Source: Aquimarina pacifica
GTDB taxonomy: Bacteria; Bacteroidota; Bacteroidia; Flavobacteriales; Flavobacteriaceae
NCBI RefSeq assembly: GCF_000520955.1
Contig: NZ_JACC01000001.1
Span: 62,001-126,000 of the forward strand
DNA: 64,000 nt
Direction: 5' to 3'
Of this stretch, positions 46,801 to 55,400 are shown one piece after another; position 1 is the first letter of the stretch, and each line of letters opens with the position of its first letter. Position numbers and translations under genes: made by a program. The notes beneath the pieces were generated by a model, which saw only the letters and a list, made by a program, of their open reading frames with translations, was not told the DNA's origin and did not search any database.

Positions 46801-49800
46801 GTTCCTTCTTCAATTACATACCACTGGTACGTATAATCTGCCGGTGTTGCACCTGTAATAGGGTATCCTCCTACCACCGTTGCTCGAAGTTCTCCCAATA
46901 AATCTCCATAACAAAGGATTGGATTGGTTTGTTCTATAGTCACCTCTAATGGATCCGGTTCTATAACTTCAAAAGTTCTACTCATCTCGCATCCTGTATG
47001 ATCGATTACGATTACCCCATACTCACCGGCAGAAATACCAGTGATATCTTGGGTAGCAGCACTAAATGATACATCATCAGTTTTGGACCATGTGTATGTA
47101 AAAGGCCCTACTCCTCCTTCAATATTTATATCAATAGCGCCATTGGTACCATCTACAGTAGTTGCATTTGTTACTAGTACCGGAGTAATTGAAATCTCAG
47201 TTGGCTCATCAATTACAATATTCTGGGGAACAGCTATCTCACATCCATTAACATCTCTAATCCAAACTTCATAGGTTTCCGGCTCTAGATTAGATATTGT
47301 TAAATTAGTTAAATCACTCTCTAATATATAATTCACCCTATTATCTATAGAAAAAGAATAGGGTCGTGTTCCTCCTCCTGGATTTAATATAATTGTACCA
47401 TCATCTTGTCCATAACATGATACATCGGTTTTAGAGAGAGACAAGCTTAAAGCTTCTGGTTGTAAGATGACTAACTCTTCGGATCTGGCAGTGGTATAGC
47501 CATCGTTTACCTCAATAAAATAGGTTCCTGCACCTGTGCTTAATTCAATGTCATCTTCATTGGCTATAGCAGATCCGTTTCTATACCATTGATACGTATA
47601 GGTTTCTGATCCTCCCTCTGCCTCGGCCGTAATTGTTATAATCCCAGCATTACATATGATGGCAGGAGCATCAATAGACACTAATAATTCTTCGGGCTCT
47701 GTAATTTCTATCGGAGTCGATTGTTGTACGCAATCATTGGCATCTGTAACCGTAGCTATATAACTACCTGCAATCAAATTATTAATCGTTGTTCCTGTAC
47801 CTGCATTTGTAGGAGGCGTTCCAGCTCTCTGCCAACTAATGTTGTATGGATTAGTTCCTCCTCCTACCGAGATGGTAATAGATCCATTGGCTTGTTCAAA
47901 AACAGTATTATCAACTACGGTTTGTGGGGTTATTCTTATTTCATCGGGTTGTGCGATGGTATATACTCCCGAGATATCAGAGGTACAAACAGTAACATTG
48001 CGATCTCGAACTCTAAAACGATAGCCAGTACTTGTATTACCATTTAGCAAAAAAACATTACTATTTTGCCAAGTGGTATTCGTGGTTCCTTGCCACAAGG
48101 CATATTGATATTCACCTGACGTTCCTCCTCGGGCAGTAATAGTAACTGTAGCCTCTTCTCCATGACAATCTATATCGCCTATACTAACATTAGATATTAC
48201 AACCGGTAACGGAATATTCTCAAATCTAATATTGGTAAGTTCTGCTTCAATTCCTCTTTGGTCAGTTACTACCACCTGATATATGCCATCTCCCCCAGTG
48301 ATAGAATTACCAACCGTATCTACTGTATCTCCTTGTTCTCTCCAAGATATACTATACGGAGGGGTTCCTCCTTCTATATCATCATCTGATAATGTAAGCA
48401 CACCGTCCTCAGCTGATGAACAACTTGGATCTTGTTTTTGAATATCTGATTCAGAAAAAGTAATAGGGTCGGCATCTATTAATGTAAAATTTAGACTCAC
48501 TGAACATCTACTTTGCCCATAAAACCGATAATTATATTCTCCTTCTCCCAAGTTATCTCTTAATAACCCTGAAATCGGTACGGGAATTCCAGAAGAATCT
48601 CTATCCGCTTCTCCTGTATCTAAATCATAAATGGCCTCATCCATTAAATAATACAACGTTCCATCAGTATCTTCAAAAGGCACATCTCCGGTAATTGAGC
48701 CAATTTCTAAATATCCCGTGGCAGTATTTGCAGTTGCTGGAGGAAAATATTCAACATCGTTTAAAACTGTTCTGGTTGCGGTTTCTATTCGTACTGTTAC
48801 TTCTTCTGATTCACAAGCGGTACTATTTCTATCCCTTACTCGTACCCTATTGATCCCTGATGATAAACCAGGAATCACTCTTGGAAGTGATGTAATCGTA
48901 TACCAGGGACCGTTATTTGCACTGAATTGATATGCCCCAGATCCACCATCTAATGAAGTGATCACAGCACGTCCTGTGTTTCCGGTTTCGCAAGTAGGTG
49001 TACTTGCCTCCATTGTAAAGGTTATAGGATCTAATGTTTCGATATCAAAATCGTCACTAGTTGTCAGGCAGGTTGCTGAGCCACCATCATACCCTCCTAT
49101 TTCTAACCGATAAGTACCATCGGTAATATCAACGTCTTTGGTATCAAAATTATATCTCCATTGCCCCCCAACATTAACAAATGTACCTTCTGCTGGTAAT
49201 ATATTATTGGCATCAGAATCCAAAGTACCATCTGGTCTATACTTAAGTAAGTTAATGTACAACTCCTCATCGGTATACAAATTTCTGTTAAATACAAAAG
49301 CAATACTGGCAGGAGTATCTGCACAGGATTGTGTAACAATTGGATCACCGACTAGCTCTGGAGGAGGTGGTAAAAAATCAACTGTTAAAATATTGGATTC
49401 CTGTTCATCCGTTCGTATTATATATAGGTCATTATTACAATCTGTACGAATTCTTACAGAAATAGTATAGTCTCCTGCTATAGCCTCTTGATCGCTTATA
49501 CTATTAGGATATAAAACCTCGGGGGTTAATGTAAATGATGATTCTCCTTGAACCGGAGTTATCCTATTCCAGACAGGAGCTTGAGCGGTCAATGGATATC
49601 CCGCATTTTCATAATCTTCTACTGCTTGTCGGGCTTCTTCAACTGCTTCTTCTTCTTCTTCACAGCTTCCTTCATCATCATTAGCACAGTCATTTTCTTC
49701 ATCTTCGGCTTCAGTAAGCGCATCTAACACAGCTTGATAATCTGGGTGTGTAATGGTTTCAGTATTAATAGGGTCTAAAAACTCCCACTGATATGCTACT

Positions 49801-50384
49801 GCAGAAAACCCTGGAGATGCTTCGATATCAATACCGCTACTGGTACACCCTGTCTGGACAGAACCCACATGTGCATCGGTATCTGCATACCAGAGTTCCG
49901 TTTTGGGTACAATGGACACCTGTGCAAACCCTTCTCTTCCCCTTGTTTGCCGCGGAAAAACCTCTGCCCTAGTATATTCTCTAAAATAACAATTGTAATC
50001 TACGTTTCTAAAATCGAAAAATATATGATCCCTATTAATCGCAGAAGAACAGCCATTAAAACCACTATTACGGTCAAAACTCAAAAATTCTATTTGTGTC
50101 AAGGGATTATCACTCGTGAATGTATGGGCTCTTGGAAAAAAAGATCGGTTAGAATACCCTCTATTATCATCGGGATCTCCTGTAATATACTCTATATCTC
50201 CATTTTCGAAATGAAGTCCAATATATTGTAAACCATGACTTCTACAAGTTGCTCTTCCTTGTCCGATATACCCAAAAATACGTACTACATATTCACGCTC
50301 TTCTTCGGTCTGTTGCGCATGTATATTCACTATACTAAAAAGCAATATAACTACCCAGATTATCTTTTTCATATCATTCATCAT
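43896..50384 (-). CDS. Giant SprB-repeat T9SS surface adhesin
   Basis: A 2162-residue secreted protein. A signal peptide ends NIHAQ. Residues about 25-430 hold two or three beta-rich domains, with an acidic helical insert near 210-255 (EAEDEENDCANDDEGSCEEEEE). Then come about 17 SprB/Ig-like repeats of 75-95 residues (GGTPPYSYSWSNG, AGTYTVTVTDANGC), a PKD-like domain (FVGEEFVLVEN...FETPGEYEVTLITY) and a T9SS type A sorting domain (YTAYPNPSPTGSFTVDV...LAAGVYFILLETS). Repeats 2-16 form five A-B-C triplets defined by cysteine presence. SprB repeats occur in gliding adhesins and other surface filaments. It is last in its operon, two bases after the Fn3 gene. A second ATG at 50372 gives a more typical signal start. 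Confidence 0.93.
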   Translation of the reverse strand: MMNDMKKIIWVVILLFSIVNIHAQQTEEEREYVVRIFGYIGQGRATCRSHGLQYIGLHFENGDIEYITGDPDDNRGYSNRSFFPRAHTFTSDNPLTQIEFLSFDRNSGFNGCSSAINRDHIFFDFRNVDYNCYFREYTRAEVFPRQTRGREGFAQVSIVPKTELWYADTDAHVGSVQTGCTSSGIDIEASPGFSAVAYQWEFLDPINTETITHPDYQAVLDALTEAEDEENDCANDDEGSCEEEEEAVEEARQAVEDYENAGYPLTAQAPVWNRITPVQGESSFTLTPEVLYPNSISDQEAIAGDYTISVRIRTDCNNDLYIIRTDEQESNILTVDFLPPPPELVGDPIVTQSCADTPASIAFVFNRNLYTDEELYINLLKYRPDGTLDSDANNILPAEGTFVNVGGQWRYNFDTKDVDITDGTYRLEIGGYDGGSATCLTTSDDFDIETLDPITFTMEASTPTCETGNTGRAVITSLDGGSGAYQFSANNGPWYTITSLPRVIPGLSSGINRVRVRDRNSTACESEEVTVRIETATRTVLNDVEYFPPATANTATGYLEIGSITGDVPFEDTDGTLYYLMDEAIYDLDTGEADRDSSGIPVPISGLLRDNLGEGEYNYRFYGQSRCSVSLNFTLIDADPITFSESDIQKQDPSCSSAEDGVLTLSDDDIEGGTPPYSISWREQGDTVDTVGNSITGGDGIYQVVVTDQRGIEAELTNIRFENIPLPVVISNVSIGDIDCHGEEATVTITARGGTSGEYQYALWQGTTNTTWQNSNVFLLNGNTSTGYRFRVRDRNVTVCTSDISGVYTIAQPDEIRITPQTVVDNTVFEQANGSITISVGGGTNPYNISWQRAGTPPTNAGTGTTINNLIAGSYIATVTDANDCVQQSTPIEITEPEELLVSIDAPAIICNAGIITITAEAEGGSETYTYQWYRNGSAIANEDDIELSTGAGTYFIEVNDGYTTARSEELVILQPEALSLSLSKTDVSCYGQDDGTIILNPGGGTRPYSFSIDNRVNYILESDLTNLTISNLEPETYEVWIRDVNGCEIAVPQNIVIDEPTEISITPVLVTNATTVDGTNGAIDINIEGGVGPFTYTWSKTDDVSFSAATQDITGISAGEYGVIVIDHTGCEMSRTFEVIEPDPLEVTIEQTNPILCYGDLLGELRATVVGGYPITGATPADYTYQWYVIEEGTESPVTTDLTQTSIDGLAAGTYRVLATDSQGASDDAFFEIMQPDDLTVVLSEEPTNVNCYGEATGAIDITVSGGPRDEITGEYLPYIYRWTKIEDPSFLASTEDLENISAGTYELVVIDDNLCTTSLSESVVITQPDAALEIYDIEPVNLTGFETRNGSISLEVRGGVLPYRHAWSRIDGVGYNSSSQDINGIAAGVYQLVVTDANNCTATITQEITEPDPLIVLITPLLLEEGIQCFGEETIIPLNTTTEGGVSPYSYEWYQVGGGSDPIFTGPQTMTTVLAGTYIVIVTDSNGNTDNTSYEVTEPAVLEIESSVTHLLCRGYENGQIDITVDGGVPPYSYSWSNGEVTEDISSLRAGNYTVTVTDANLCTVQAEIEIEQPPGLFVSGAIVRLYPSVSGANDGSITLTIGGGTPPYQYEWRDFDNTIQPSTINVLDNIGTEGYAVTITDANGCILEIENVDLYEPPPLEVIVEQVNVVSCFGDENASLSAIAEGGAPFNASKQYIYQWFDADSNLEVGDDWFLLEDRGSGTYYVIVSDAVGTTVTSTTFQLGQPDILELSLEANFVFCGDGNDWTITPQVEGGTAPYSYQWSNGETGEQLENIVAGTYTLEVTDIRGCQITDQITLTVPQALEIIPSLTIPTCYGGCDGIISLETLGGTPPYTYMWSTGETTNNINNLCAATYTVTVTDSKQCQITREILLDNPEELVIDLGEDVTLCLDQTIVLDATIEDDNATYQWTSENGFRSSESTVEVSDSGIYEVLVTDSDGCTAVDSIFIDTTTDTIGSQFIASTQVFVGEEFVLVENSDPFPDTVEWIFPEEAIITYEDDNYAEAFFETPGEYEVTLITYRGLCTASTTKTVVVVDKEIETEEGSESGGSNTVHSYIDYTAYPNPSPTGSFTVDVALSSVQSINVKVFTMVDNRILDSRMGEGSDTYAFEYNMQQLAAGVYFILLETSTVSQVRKLIIE
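44916..48772 (-). repeat. Five A-B-C triplets of SprB-type repeats
   Basis: Within the adhesin, units begin at about 48772, 47948, 47205, 46397 and 45660 and average near 770 bases. In each unit the first domain (A) lacks the early Cys but has the late one, the second (B) has the early Cys, a YQWY-like core and no late Cys, and the third (C) has both. A domains share NGSI/NGAI/NDGSI instead of the CYG motif. Confidence 0.75.
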
Positions 50385-50386
50385 CT

Positions 50387-52480
50387 CTAATAGTTTATTT
50401 CAATTTTCTTAATTGGCGAAGAAGTACCCGAATCTAATACTGCTTTTAACAAGTAGGTATAATGGGTATTCACTTTTAAGTTGTTATCTATAAATTTTTC
50501 TTCCTGATCAGTAAATACTTTATAGAGTGTTGGTTTTTCATCTTCTTCTGCTCGATAGAGTAAAAACTCGTTAATCTCGCCCTCTTTGTATTTCCATTGT
50601 AATATTATTCTTTTCTCGTCACGATTGACAAGTCCATCGAATTTATCAATCTCAGGATTTATTGTTTGCTTTGCTGATCTAATGGTTAGCGGTGTTATGG
50701 GTTCTGATTCTAGCCCTGATTCGTCTATAGTAACTAAGGTATACAGATAGGTAATCCCAGATTGCACACTGGTATCCCTATGTTTAGTTTCTGGTATATT
50801 GATATCCGCAATAAGCGCCCAAGAGGTCTCTGCTCCTTTTTCTTTTCTATATATTAATGTCTTAGCTGCATCTACACTACTGCTGGTAATCCAAGTAAGT
50901 TCAATCACTCCATTCTCTGCATTAAAAGATTCAAACACGGGTTGTGTGGGTGGCACAACATCAGGCTTTACCAATGTTAATACTTCAGAAAAATTTGATG
51001 GATTGTATCTCTTATCAAAAGACTGTATTTTATAATATACTTTGGGGTTTAGGTTCTTAATTTTTATGGTATCTATAAACCTGTTTTGTGGGGTTGGTTT
51101 TATCGTAATTTGTGTAAACTCTTCATTCTCTAGATTTGCTCTAAACACGCGATATCCCAAAAAATCTTTTTCTGTATTCATTTGCCATTGCAGTTGAACT
51201 ACACCCGTAGAATCAATTGTACCTATAAGTCCAAACGGAACTGCTGGTGGGGTGTCATCTACTGGTTGAATCATTTGAGGAAATGATTTTCTTCTACTCC
51301 CATCCTTACCAACCGCGGTAATACTAAAATAATTGATGGTGTTAAGTTGAGTAACCGTAATAGTTCTACTAGCTTTTGGGATATCTGATCGTACGGCAGT
51401 ATATTTTCCGTTTACCATATCCGATCTGAATAACTCAAAATGATCGAGAGTCTCTATGCCTTCTTCAGGAAACTCCCAACTGATTACTGCACTGCGGTTA
51501 TCGGGTAATAATCTGGCTTCTATAATCCCCGGATTATGTAATAAAGGAGCCTTTCCTACTCCCGAAATCACTTCTGATGTAGGGCCAACCTCTCCAAAAG
51601 GTGAGATTCCCTTAATTCTGTAATAATACGTTTTGTCATTTTGTGGTAAACTATCAATATAAAAGATACGTTCTGATGATTTTTCATCTTTATCATTAAG
51701 ATTAACCAAGGGTCTATCATTAAGTTTAGCAAATGAAGTACCATCTACAGATCTCTCAATGATATAACTTGTGTATTCTCTTTTAAGCAACTTATAATTC
51801 CAACTTAATAACGCATGTTTGTCCTTAAAAATCCCAATAAACTCTTGTGGTTTAGGTAGTGGTCGATACTCTGATAATCCTGTATATACTCCTCCGAACT
51901 TTACCTTTATTCTTTCCTCTGGGATCGCGGTATAAACTCTATAAAGATACCGTTCATTAGGTTTCACATCAGTATCAACATAGGCCAATCCAGAATACTC
52001 AGCAACCTTATAATCTTGATCTGCAGCAAATAATGCAAATGAGAACCGTTGTTCTAATACCTTGGCTTTATTTATGATCTGCATTAAGGCATTTCCTCCT
52101 TCTTCCATATCAACAGCAAAATCTTCTCCATATAGTGCTTGAGCTGCAATTGCTGCATTGTCATTTCCGTCGACAAAATTTTCCCATTCCATCATAGGTT
52201 TAGGAAGTATTGGCGTTACTGTCAATCTTTTTACAATAGGTTCTTTTAGAATTTCATCTCCAATTGCAATAGTTTTTCTTTCTATTACGTACCCGTATTG
52301 ATTTGCATATTTCCATGCCAATGGAGTAGTAACTCCCCATCGCAACTTAATCGCATCTTTGGTAGCTACACTGATTACTTTTACCTCTGGTTCTTCATCC
52401 CCTATTGGTTGTTGGGCATAGGCTACAGAAGAGAAGCTAATCAATATTATTAAAATTGCCTGTACTAAATATCTATTCAT
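50387..52480 (-). CDS. Exported fibronectin type III repeat protein
   Basis: A 697-residue protein with signal peptide ending SSVAYAQQ. After an N-terminal domain of about 200 residues it consists of about five Fn3-type domains, seen as repeated YRI/YYKIQS and (S/G)xxSxxSEV strands: FSPFGEVGPTSEV-like (ISPFGEVGPTSEV), AVGKDGSRRKSF, FDKRYNPSNFSEVL, TIDESGLESEPI and the final LKAVLDSGTSSPI. There is no T9SS tail and no enzyme motif, so it may be a periplasmic or outer-membrane partner of the adhesin. Its ATG overlaps the upstream stop by eight bases (ATGAATAG) and its stop lies two bases from the adhesin start. An upstream in-frame start at 52510 would overlap more and lacks a clean signal. Confidence 0.85.
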   Translation of the reverse strand: MNRYLVQAILIILISFSSVAYAQQPIGDEEPEVKVISVATKDAIKLRWGVTTPLAWKYANQYGYVIERKTIAIGDEILKEPIVKRLTVTPILPKPMMEWENFVDGNDNAAIAAQALYGEDFAVDMEEGGNALMQIINKAKVLEQRFSFALFAADQDYKVAEYSGLAYVDTDVKPNERYLYRVYTAIPEERIKVKFGGVYTGLSEYRPLPKPQEFIGIFKDKHALLSWNYKLLKREYTSYIIERSVDGTSFAKLNDRPLVNLNDKDEKSSERIFYIDSLPQNDKTYYYRIKGISPFGEVGPTSEVISGVGKAPLLHNPGIIEARLLPDNRSAVISWEFPEEGIETLDHFELFRSDMVNGKYTAVRSDIPKASRTITVTQLNTINYFSITAVGKDGSRRKSFPQMIQPVDDTPPAVPFGLIGTIDSTGVVQLQWQMNTEKDFLGYRVFRANLENEEFTQITIKPTPQNRFIDTIKIKNLNPKVYYKIQSFDKRYNPSNFSEVLTLVKPDVVPPTQPVFESFNAENGVIELTWITSSSVDAAKTLIYRKEKGAETSWALIADINIPETKHRDTSVQSGITYLYTLVTIDESGLESEPITPLTIRSAKQTINPEIDKFDGLVNRDEKRIILQWKYKEGEINEFLLYRAEEDEKPTLYKVFTDQEEKFIDNNLKVNTHYTYLLKAVLDSGTSSPIKKIEINY

Positions 52481-55400
52481 AAATAGGGTTATAATATTTT
52501 CTATTTTCACTTGTTCCTTCTTTGATAGCCCCTGGTAGGATGTATTTTAGTGTGGTTTTATAATTACCCTTATCCATTAATGGGAAAGGTTTTGTAATCA
52601 GTTGTTCGTACTGTATCATATGTTCCCAATTCAAATCAGAACTAATTAATTGATACCTTAAATCTTCATAATCTCTATAGTAATATAGTCCCAAATCATA
52701 TCGGTAAGGAATAAAATAGTTATACTGATCTGCGGGGATATCATTTTCTAAACTTGTTAGATACCAGGATATTGGTTCTACTCCTTCTACTGGGGGTACT
52801 CCTACTTTTTCTGTGCTTCGACGTACAGAAAACTGACCTGCCAATGGATATTCTTTATACAATAATGGATATACTTTCTTTTTATAAAAATCATTATCCA
52901 TCACTGCTCGTGCTACTACCAGAGGTTGGTTGCCCGAATATGCCGTTCCTGTCAATTCTGAAATATCAAAAGGTTCCATCGGTTGTATACGTGTTTTGAG
53001 CGCAACACCATATGGGTAAGGAATATGATCGTATAAATCAAATACCTTATCCGCATCTGCCATTTTTTTGGCAAAAGTGGTATATTCACTTGTACCGAAA
53101 CTATAGGTTAATAGTAATCGTTCATCACCTTTTATTTCTAATCCTTCTAAAGAATTAGATTTAATCTCTACCGTATTTTCATCATTCCCTTCGTCATCAA
53201 AACTCTGTTTAGTATAGGACTCCTTAATAGAGTTACTTGTAGCTGATTCTGGGGGAATTAAACTTATTCTTATATCATAAGAGTTTTTTGTACTCATCTC
53301 TTTAGGTAAGACATATGTAATTTGCTTTTCGCCACTATTATACCCAAAGGTTTTAGACATTATTCCTCCTGTTTCTGATCCCATAATCATACTTTTAGAA
53401 AACCCAGGAGCATTATCGAAGAGGTACTTTTGTCCTCTTTTTAAAGTAATATATCCGGTTCCGTATTCATTAATAAAGAAATTTTTCTGATCCAAAACAG
53501 GATACATAAAGTCGATATTAGTCAATGGTATATTATCCGGAGCCAGACCTGTGGTAAAACTTACCTCTTTAGTTTCTAGGGCGGGCCTACCATTATCCAT
53601 TATTACCTCCCATTTTCCGTTAATATATTCTTCAAAATGTAATTGAACATATGCCTTCAGGTCTGTATTCGGGGGTAATATTTCATGAGAATAAAATGAT
53701 GCCAGACTATTATAAGAATTCCATTTAACTTCTCCTATGATAGGTGTTCCATTATCTAGGACTTCAAATTTATCCACAAGAACTTTATACCTATGGTCTC
53801 CTGTATCATCAGGTATTTCAAATACTTTGTTTATTTGTAAATTAAAGGATACTTGTGGTACCCCAAACACATCTACCTCGGTAGTACCATCTTTTGGGGT
53901 CATATCCCCAATCACTACGATTCCGTCTATTGGCGAACCATCAACGATTTCGCAGTAATCACCCAACTCTATTTTAAATCTAAAACTTCCTTTAATAAGG
54001 CCACCTAAAACACTATACCTTCCTTTAAGATACCCTCTCAGCCATACTGGATTTGGTAACCTTGCTTGTAGTAATACAGCTGCTCCTCCACTAAAAATAG
54101 TAACTTTCTTTTTCTTACCAAATAGCCTAAACTTAACGCCCATTTTTCCTTGAAAATAGCCATAGGCTTGCCCATTAGCATACCAGCCATCTAATCCCAC
54201 AGGACCTGATGACCCTTTACAATGGGCTTCTCCGTAATCCTTGACCATAATATCAAAACCAATACCCGAACGGAAACTTGCGTAATACATTAAGAATTTG
54301 AGGTCTGAGGACATCTCAAAATGAGAACCAAAGGCAAATCCTCTTCCTGATTCGAGCATATTAAGATCTCGGGTATAATCTAACTCAGATACATCTACCC
54401 CCAATAGTTCTGCAACAATTGGTGGTGGTGGTGGACTGCCTGGGATATCATCACCAAGCATGAAATAACTTTTGGTTGTCATTTTCAGGATTCCTATATC
54501 CATAATAACCCCTGTTGGATCTTCTGGTGTTCCTATAAGAATATGCCAGGTATCTGGACCCACGTAAAAATCTAACCATCCCGCTCGTCCGTTGGGCCCT
54601 ACTCCTTTGAGGATTCCGAAATTGATATATAATTCTGATGTTGCATGAAAGACATCATTGACAAAATCAAACTTGATCATAACGTTGGCTGACATGGCTC
54701 CTGTTGGTGCATATGCTGGTAAACTTGTTCCACTAGCCAGATGTCCTAATTTTTCGCCTAACATTTCATAAAAATTCCCAGGTAGACTTGCTATTAACTC
54801 TCCCTCTCCTTTAAAATAAATTTCTTGTAATCCTCCAGAGGTTAGGAAAGAAATCCCGAACTCTAAAGAGCCATGAAACAGACTTTCTGAGCTTTGCGTA
54901 ATAATCCCAACAGATGCCTTGAACCCAAAACCATTTTCTTTTGAAGGTTCATAGATTACACCAGAAACGGAAGCTCCAATTTCCATATAGGCTGCATCTT
55001 CCTGATAGGTTACTCCGGCCATTTTCATACGATTAAAAAAACCACCTCCAAATGAATTAATGGCAAATCCTGTAAAAATAGGAATTCCTTGTGGTAAGGT
55101 AACTTGCGCATCTGCAAACCAATATCTAAACTCGTCTGTTCGCCCAAAAAGTGCTTTTGCCTCTACCTCTAGTTTCATCCCAGTACTAAACTTAGCACCT
55201 ACAGCTCCTGCAAAACCTTTTCCGTAAGTGGGGTCATCATCAAATATAAATACGGCCCCTTTGAGCTCCATACCGGCAACCTCCATCTGTACGAAGACGC
55301 GCTCTAAGTCTATACCATCATACTCCCACTTATCTCGACCATTATGATCTACCTGAATAGCTTTGATCGCCAACTTAGCTCCTCCTCCATTACCTCCATC

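Noticed and set aside
44916-48772. CRISPR-like or DNA-level tandem repeat
   Set aside because: The periodicity is at protein-domain level; the nucleotide copies have diverged.
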